Origin: Gemmatimonadota bacterium | GTDB taxonomy: Bacteria; Latescibacterota; UBA2968; UBA8231 | NCBI GenBank assembly: GCA_028875335.1 | Contig: JAPPEF010000228.1 | Location: 1-19,106, forward strand | Length of the DNA: 19,106 nt | Direction of reading: 5' to 3' | Part shown: piece after piece, positions 14,821 to 19,106 of the stretch | How the letters are laid out: each line of letters starts with the position of its first letter | Position numbering within the stretch: the stretch's first letter is position 1 | Made by a program: the position numbers and the translations under genes | The notes under the pieces: generated by a model | What the model saw: only the letters and a program-made list of their open reading frames with translations | Told to the model about the DNA's origin: nothing | Database searches by the model: none

Positions 14821-16527
14821 ATGAAAGCGTACCTGTCCTTGGTTTGTAGTGGAATTCTCCTAGCACTTGTGGGCTGTGCAAAAGATGCCGAGGAACTGGA
14901 AGACCCCGTTTTGGCCGAAGTGGGAGACCGCCGGATAACAGCCTCCCAACTGATCGACTTTGAACAGCGCTTGCCAGCGCAGCTAAAGACGAAGAAGTCC
15001 GGCTTAGACGGCTACCGCGACTATTTACAGACAGTCATCGACAAGGAGATTTTCCTCCAAGAAGCGATCAAAAGGGGACTCGACGAGGCGCCGGAGGTGG
15101 CGCAGAAGCTACAGCGGGAAAAAGCCGAGCGGATATTGAGCCTGTTGTTCGAGCGCGAATTTCTCGCCAAAGTCCACGTCGATGAGCAGGAGTTGCGGGT
15201 GGCTTACGAGGCTGCGGACAAGGAGCGCGAGGTCAAGCTGCGCCTGATCATCGTCGACACCCAGGCAGAAGCCGAGGAGATCGGGCAAAGCCTTGCCGAC
15301 GGCCGGGATTTTGCCGAACTGGCGCACAGCCGATCTCAGCACAAATCGACGGCACCACAAGGTGGGGAACTGGACGGCTACCTGCCCCCCAAACGCATCC
15401 CGGTCTATCTGCAAGAATACATAAACGCGCTTGCGGTCGGCGAGTACTCCGAGCCGATTCGCCTGCCCAATGACCAGTTCGGGATCTATCAAGTCATGCA
15501 CGCCCGGCCCGTGAGTTTTGCCACCGCGAGCAACGAGCTGGAGGCCAAGCTGCGAGAGGAAAAGACGACCGAACTGATAGAGGCATTCTTGACGCAACTG
15601 CGGGCCGACATTGACTTGCAGGCCAACGCCGAGACCTTGCATCAGCTACAGGAATGGGTCGCAGCAGGGCGCAGAGAGTACACCGAGGCAGAGCGCGCAG
15701 CGGTGCTTTTTCAATTTCGTGGCGGCGGTGTCACGGTGGGCGATTTTTGGGATTACGCCGCAGAGTTGAAGATGGGCTTTTCAGGCGACATTGCCGAGTC
15801 GGTGCGGTGGTTCGCCGAAGACGTGTTGTTGCCCCGCACCTTATTCCTGCACGTGGCCTATGAAAGGGAGATTGACCGCGAAGAGCAGATTGTGCGCTGG
15901 TATGAGCGCCGCAAAGACGCATTGTTGCTGTTGGCACTTAGGCAGACGGCGGTCAAGGACCAGGTCCATATCGAGCCGGAGGCCATTAGGAAGCTATACG
16001 ACGAGCGGCCCGAGTTATTCACGGCACCGGAGGAGGTCACGCTGCAGGAGATCATGGTGCAAACTCGGGAAGAGGCCGTGGAGATCAAAGCGAGAATCGA
16101 GGCGGGTGAGGATATGGGAGCACTCGCCGACGAATACACCTTGCGGACGGCAGGCAAGGGCGCGCAGGGCACATTCCATGTCCACGCCTTTGAACAATCC
16201 TTTTATCCAGAATTGATCGATGTCGTGCGCAGCGCCGAGGTCGGTCGGTTGTACGGCCCGCTAGCGGTGACGGCACAGACCGCCCAAGTGGTCGGGCCGG
16301 AGGCCATGCCTCGGGGCGGTGAGTACTATTCGGTGTTCAAGGTACTGAAGTCGAATTTCGGCAGCGCCCCCGAGCCTTTCGACACTGCGGCGAAGCGGGC
16401 GCGGGCGCTGTTAAAGCGCGCGGAGGAGAGCCGCTTGGCGGATGCGTTTTTGATGGGGCTGCGGCGGGACTACGAAGATGGGGTTGTCGTATATGAGGAC
16501 CGCCTCAAGACGTTATTGCCCCAGTAG
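14821..16527 (+). CDS. SurA/parvulin-type peptidyl-prolyl isomerase lipoprotein
   Basis: 568 residues. The N-terminus MKAYLSLVCSGILLALVGC contains a lipobox (LVGC, Cys19), so the mature protein should be lipid-anchored facing the periplasm. Residues 30-130 resemble the SurA/PrsA N-terminal helical region: VLAEVGDRRITASQL, then a helix with VIDKEIFLQEAIKRGL. A parvulin-like domain follows at about 137-230 (VKLRLIIVDTQAEAEEI, GRDFAELAHSRSQ, QGGELDGYL, VGEYSEPIRLPNDQFGIYQV). A second, more divergent one is at about 406-505 (VTLQEIMVQTREEAVEI, GEDMGALADEYTLR). Parvulins isomerise X-Pro bonds; SurA-like members chaperone outer-membrane proteins. Placement right after two barrel-type genes suggests a foldase for them. 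The Shine-Dalgarno sequence is weak, so translation may be modest. The 115 bases after it hold the antitoxin scrap described separately. Confidence 0.83.
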   Translation: MKAYLSLVCSGILLALVGCAKDAEELEDPVLAEVGDRRITASQLIDFEQRLPAQLKTKKSGLDGYRDYLQTVIDKEIFLQEAIKRGLDEAPEVAQKLQREKAERILSLLFEREFLAKVHVDEQELRVAYEAADKEREVKLRLIIVDTQAEAEEIGQSLADGRDFAELAHSRSQHKSTAPQGGELDGYLPPKRIPVYLQEYINALAVGEYSEPIRLPNDQFGIYQVMHARPVSFATASNELEAKLREEKTTELIEAFLTQLRADIDLQANAETLHQLQEWVAAGRREYTEAERAAVLFQFRGGGVTVGDFWDYAAELKMGFSGDIAESVRWFAEDVLLPRTLFLHVAYEREIDREEQIVRWYERRKDALLLLALRQTAVKDQVHIEPEAIRKLYDERPELFTAPEEVTLQEIMVQTREEAVEIKARIEAGEDMGALADEYTLRTAGKGAQGTFHVHAFEQSFYPELIDVVRSAEVGRLYGPLAVTAQTAQVVGPEAMPRGGEYYSVFKVLKSNFGSAPEPFDTAAKRARALLKRAEESRLADAFLMGLRRDYEDGVVVYEDRLKTLLPQ

Positions 16528-16551
16528 GCAGAGCTGTGTACGTTATCACTA

Positions 16552-16601
16552 TTGTCACGGGACATAGCTGAAGTTCAAAAAGAAATGTGGCGTACATTTG
16601 A
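16552..16601 (+). pseudogene. remnant of a UPF0175-type antitoxin C-terminus (direct-repeat scrap)
   Basis: Bases 16561-16601 match 16931-16971, inside the intact antitoxin gene, at 36 of 41 positions. In frame the scrap reads LSRDIAEVQKEMWRTFE, against TSQDIAEVRKEMWHKFD in the intact protein. The frame runs on to a TAA at 16648-16650 that overlaps the intact gene's start; beyond 16601 there is no similarity, and there is no antitoxin-like sequence before 16552. This looks like the tail of an older or duplicated antitoxin gene whose body was lost. Confidence 0.68.
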
Positions 16602-16642
16602 GATTGTAGAAGTCGAAAGCGATTTTTCAGAAGGAGTACACA

Positions 16643-16984
16643 ATGTCTAAAATTACATTTGAGTGTCCAGACGACATACTGCAAACTCTTAGCGAAACGC
16701 CTGAACGCTTCGCCGAAAAAGGACGGCTACTGATAGCCGTCAAACTATTTGAACTCGGACGTCTGTCTTCTGGGCAAGCTGCTCGGTTTGCAGATATGGA
16801 TCGCGTCGTGTTTTTAGATGCCTTGAAGTCCTACCAAGTGTCGGCCATCAATCTGTCCCCGGAAGAATTGGCAAAGGAGCTCTTTAATCCTGAAGGCTTG
16901 TGGGAGCAGGCGCAGCCAATAACCTCTCAGGACATAGCCGAAGTTCGCAAAGAAATGTGGCATAAATTTGATCAAAAAGGTTAA
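16643..16984 (+). CDS. UPF0175-family antitoxin of a toxin-antitoxin pair
   Basis: 113 residues, ATG at 16643 with AAGGAG (16631-16636) 6 bases upstream. The segment LIAVKLFELGRLSSGQAARFADMDRVVFLDALKSY (given by position: about residues 30-64) follows the UPF0175 pattern of a helix ending in 'lfe.G.lS.GqAA..a......Fl..L..y'. UPF0175 proteins are predicted DNA-binding antitoxins often coupled to PIN toxins. The C-terminal tail (QDIAEVRKEMWHKFD) is typical of an antitoxin arm that would wrap the toxin. The toxin gene starts 5 bases after its stop. The whole module is visibly richer in A+T than its flanks, which suggests acquisition. Autoregulation of the pair is expected from the family, but no operator is identified. 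Confidence 0.8.
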   Translation: MSKITFECPDDILQTLSETPERFAEKGRLLIAVKLFELGRLSSGQAARFADMDRVVFLDALKSYQVSAINLSPEELAKELFNPEGLWEQAQPITSQDIAEVRKEMWHKFDQKG

Positions 16985-16989
16985 GAGTG

Positions 16990-17388
16990 ATGTCTCTGGT
17001 TGTAGATACGCACTCACTGATCTGGTTCTTGGCAAGATCACCAGACCTCTCATCCGTTGCTCGTCAAGCTGTTGGAGATACAATCTCATCAGGTCACTTA
17101 GTCTATGTGTCATCAGTAACAATTGTCGAAGTTATATACTTGACTGAAAAAGAGCGATTGTCCCGACAAAATTTGACTGACTTGAAAGCCACATTGCACC
17201 GACCAGATTCAGGACTCAAAGTTGTCCCTTTTGATCTTGCGATTGCAGAACAATTGGAAAGTATCTCTCGCGATCAAATACCCGATATGCCAGATCGCAT
17301 GATTGCTGCAACAGCACAGCATCTCCGCCTACCGCTCGTCACAACGGATTATCGAATACAGCAATCAGAAGTTGAAACTATTTGGTGA
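16990..17388 (+). CDS. vapC: VapC-like PIN-domain ribonuclease toxin
   Basis: 132 residues from the ATG at 16990; a GTG directly before it at 16987 is in frame but less likely. PIN active-site acids are all present: Asp6 (VVDTHSLIW), Glu47 (VTIVEVIYL), Asp102 (MPDRMIAATA) and Asp120 (LVTTDYRI). These would bind Mg2+ or Mn2+ for RNA cleavage. Length and motif spacing match full-size VapC toxins, so it looks intact. It probably forms an inactive complex with the antitoxin encoded just upstream. A 60-base sample (17101-17160) is 35% G+C, much lower than in the neighbouring metabolic gene. The RNA target cannot be predicted. Confidence 0.88.
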   Translation: MSLVVDTHSLIWFLARSPDLSSVARQAVGDTISSGHLVYVSSVTIVEVIYLTEKERLSRQNLTDLKATLHRPDSGLKVVPFDLAIAEQLESISRDQIPDMPDRMIAATAQHLRLPLVTTDYRIQQSEVETIW

Positions 17389-17457
17389 ATTATGTCAAAC
17401 AGCTTCAAGAAGGTGAGGAGCTAGGGTTCGATCATCCGTTTCTGAGGAGAAAAAATC

Positions 17458-18609
17458 GTGAAAATCACCGATGTCGAAGTTATTCATTTTCGCACCAAAA
17501 ACCGCGGTCGGAGTGCTGGCTCGCGCTGGGGTTATGGCGTGTGGATTGACGACGAGGAAGTGGAAGGCACTAGTGCGATCACCAGAATCTCCACCGACGA
17601 GGGCGTCACCGGGCACATGCTGGGCGGCAACAAGGCGACTATGGAAGGTGCCGTCAAAAACCTTCTAGTCGGTGAGGATCCCCTCAACCGCGAGAAGCTA
17701 TGGCATTGGATGGATCAGATGTCCACGTTTGGCCACAGCCTCGCCGAACACGAACTCGGCGTTGTCGATTGTGCGCTGTGGGATCTGGCCGGGCAAAAAG
17801 CCGGTATGCCCGTGTATCAACTGTTGGGCGGCACCCGCGACACGGTCGAAGCATACGCCAGCACGTACCCGAACTTGGGCGGCCCCGAGGTGTATGAGGA
17901 ACTGGCACGAGAGTGCGTAGCGCGCGGTTACAAAGCCTTCAAAGTACACGCCAACATCTGCTGGAATCCGCACACGCGGGAGCCAGCGCCACAACTGCCG
18001 GGATTTCCCAAGGAGGATGTGGAGATCTGCCGTGCCGTGCGCGAGGCCGTGGGCGACGATATTGTGCTGATGCTCGATCCGTTTGGCGTCTATACCCTAG
18101 AGGAATCGCTGTGGGTTGCGCGGGAATTGGAAGAGTTGAACTACTACTGGTTGGAACATCCGATGGTCGAGACGAGGGTGGAATCCTATCGCCGCCTGAC
18201 GCAGCAGACCTCTATCGCCATCTGTTCCCCCGAACACGTTAAGGGCGGTCCTTTTGCGCGGGCCGAGTGGCTGTTGCAGGGGGCCTGCGACATGCTGCGC
18301 ATTGATGTGAATTACGGCGGCATCACCGGCTGCTGGAAGCTGATCAACTTGTGCCAGCTCTACGGCGTGCAATGTGAAATACACGGGGTGGGTGCCCCGC
18401 ATGTGCATTTGGCTGCGGCCTCCCCCGAAGCCACTTGCCGCTATTACGAGCGCGGTCTGTTGCGACCCGGGCGCGATTACGACGAGAGCCCTCAGCATCT
18501 CGATCAGATTGCCGATCCCATGGACGACGAAGGGTGCGTACACGTGTCGCAGGAACCGGGGTTGGGGATAGCCTATAACTGGGATTATATCGATGACAAC
18601 CGGATTTGA
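17458..18609 (+). CDS. mandelate racemase/muconate lactonizing (enolase superfamily) enzyme, probable sugar-acid dehydratase
   Basis: 383 residues, GTG start at 17458 with GAGGAGA (17443-17449) 8 bases upstream. An N-terminal capping domain (residues 1-125) ends in GVVDCALWDLAGQKAGMPVY, the classic superfamily motif. The barrel has metal ligands Asp207 (LMLDPFG), Glu233 (YWLEHPM) and Glu259 (CSPEHV), and the Asp283/His309 dyad of the mandelate-racemase subgroup (RIDVNYGG, EIHGVGAPHVH). At the usual K-x-K site the sequence is K162-V-H164. Members abstract a proton alpha to a carboxylate with Mg2+, giving racemisation or dehydration of acid sugars. The substrate here is not assignable from sequence; a sugar-acid dehydratase is the most likely guess. 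It is cytoplasmic, with no signal peptide. The CBM9-like gene begins 16 bases downstream, so the two are probably cotranscribed. Confidence 0.9.
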   Translation: MKITDVEVIHFRTKNRGRSAGSRWGYGVWIDDEEVEGTSAITRISTDEGVTGHMLGGNKATMEGAVKNLLVGEDPLNREKLWHWMDQMSTFGHSLAEHELGVVDCALWDLAGQKAGMPVYQLLGGTRDTVEAYASTYPNLGGPEVYEELARECVARGYKAFKVHANICWNPHTREPAPQLPGFPKEDVEICRAVREAVGDDIVLMLDPFGVYTLEESLWVARELEELNYYWLEHPMVETRVESYRRLTQQTSIAICSPEHVKGGPFARAEWLLQGACDMLRIDVNYGGITGCWKLINLCQLYGVQCEIHGVGAPHVHLAAASPEATCRYYERGLLRPGRDYDESPQHLDQIADPMDDEGCVHVSQEPGLGIAYNWDYIDDNRI

Positions 18610-18625
18610 TCGGAGGGATCGGCAC

Positions 18626-19106
18626 GTGCAAAAGTGCGGTGCGATCCTAACCGTTGGCGTGCTGTGGGCACTGTCTGCCGCCGCGCTGGAACGGCCGGAT
18701 ACCACCTTCAAAATATTTCAGTTCCCCGCCGATCAGATCCCCCGCGTCGATGGGGATGTATCCGACTGGGGTATGGTTCCTGCTGACTACGCCGTCGGCA
18801 TCGATCAGTTGAAAGACACCGTACACGACAGTCCGATTGATACCACCGATCTAGACGTCACCGTGCGCGTCGGCTGGGTCAAGGGACTAAACCGACTCTA
18901 CTTTCTCTACGAAGCCTATGACGACTACTGGGATTTCAGCCATCGCGATCTGCACAACGACATTTTGGAGATTGTCGTCGATGGCGACTTGTCCGGCGGT
19001 CCTTTGATCCCCCAACTGCGCGAGGACAAGGAGACCAACGGGCTGGAGGGGCTCGACGGCCACTTCAAATTCCACGGCGTCCACGCCCAGAACTACCACG
19101 TCCTGA
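18626..19106 (+). CDS. secreted CBM9-like protein, 3' end cut by window edge
   Basis: A GTG at 18626 with GGAGGG (18612-18617) 8 bases upstream opens a frame that runs to the end of the window: 160 residues plus one base. The signal peptide is MQKCGAILTVGVLWALSAAA. The mature part reads IFQFPADQIPRVDGDVSDWGMVPADYAV, the 'DG..sdW' entry of a CBM9-like domain (given by position: about residues 28-55). It continues with VGWVKGLNRLYFLYEAYDDY and ILEIVVDGDLSGG. It aligns with the protein at 1139 along this length (FQFPA, DGD-S-W, GW--G-NRLYF, D-YWD, EI--D-D--GG). It is probably a binding protein; a catalytic or membrane part could lie beyond the window. Close spacing to the enolase-type gene suggests shared transcription. 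Confidence 0.78.
   Translation, partial: MQKCGAILTVGVLWALSAAALERPDTTFKIFQFPADQIPRVDGDVSDWGMVPADYAVGIDQLKDTVHDSPIDTTDLDVTVRVGWVKGLNRLYFLYEAYDDYWDFSHRDLHNDILEIVVDGDLSGGPLIPQLREDKETNGLEGLDGHFKFHGVHAQNYHVL

Noticed and set aside
1..19106. CRISPR array, rRNA or transposase genes
   Set aside because: No regularly spaced repeats, no conserved rRNA segments and no transposase-like protein were seen on either strand.

Overview
The window reads as chromosomal DNA of a Gram-negative bacterium of fairly high GC: one 60-base stretch I counted inside the enolase-type gene is 62% G+C. Every gene I can support lies on the + strand. Signal peptides, a lipobox, probable outer-membrane barrels and FlgD-type Ig C-terminal domains point to a cell with an outer membrane and many surface proteins. 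Big secreted discoidin/FlgD-Ig proteins next to CBM9-like proteins, a dipeptide-type solute-binding protein and a mandelate-racemase-type enzyme suit an uncultured FCB-like lineage (Latescibacterota or Poribacteria type). That taxonomic guess is inference from gene content, not from a marker gene.

Layout. (1) 3-938: C-terminal part of an ABC transporter peptide/oligosaccharide-binding protein, cut by the window edge. (2) 1139-2089: a secreted CBM9-like protein, followed by two hairpins, one of them a perfect 44-base palindrome. (3) 2209-9058: three consecutive paralogous secreted proteins of 676, 857 and 732 aa. Each has a signal peptide, discoidin-like (F5/8C) module(s), an Fn3-like region with a W-S-x-W-S-type motif and a C-terminal FlgD-type Ig domain. 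(4) 9132-14755: two paralogous proteins of 930 and 944 aa, overlapping by ATGA, with Asp/Asn-rich loops and a strand-rich C-terminal half that looks like an outer-membrane barrel. (5) 14821-16527: a lipoprotein with SurA/parvulin-type foldase features. (6) 16552-17388: an AT-rich island with a UPF0175-type antitoxin, a VapC-like PIN toxin, and a duplicated scrap of an antitoxin tail upstream. (7) 17458-18609: a mandelate racemase/enolase-superfamily enzyme. (8) 18626-19106: a second CBM9-like secreted protein related to the one at 1139, cut by the window edge.

Working together (inference): regions 3-5 have short gaps or overlap and could be one transcription unit encoding a surface apparatus: three carbohydrate- or surface-binding proteins, two barrels that might anchor or export them or take up ligand, and a periplasmic foldase to help assembly. 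The solute-binding protein, CBM9-like proteins and sugar-acid-type enolase around it suggest glycan or sugar-acid use. The toxin-antitoxin pair looks like a later insertion that splits this neighbourhood.
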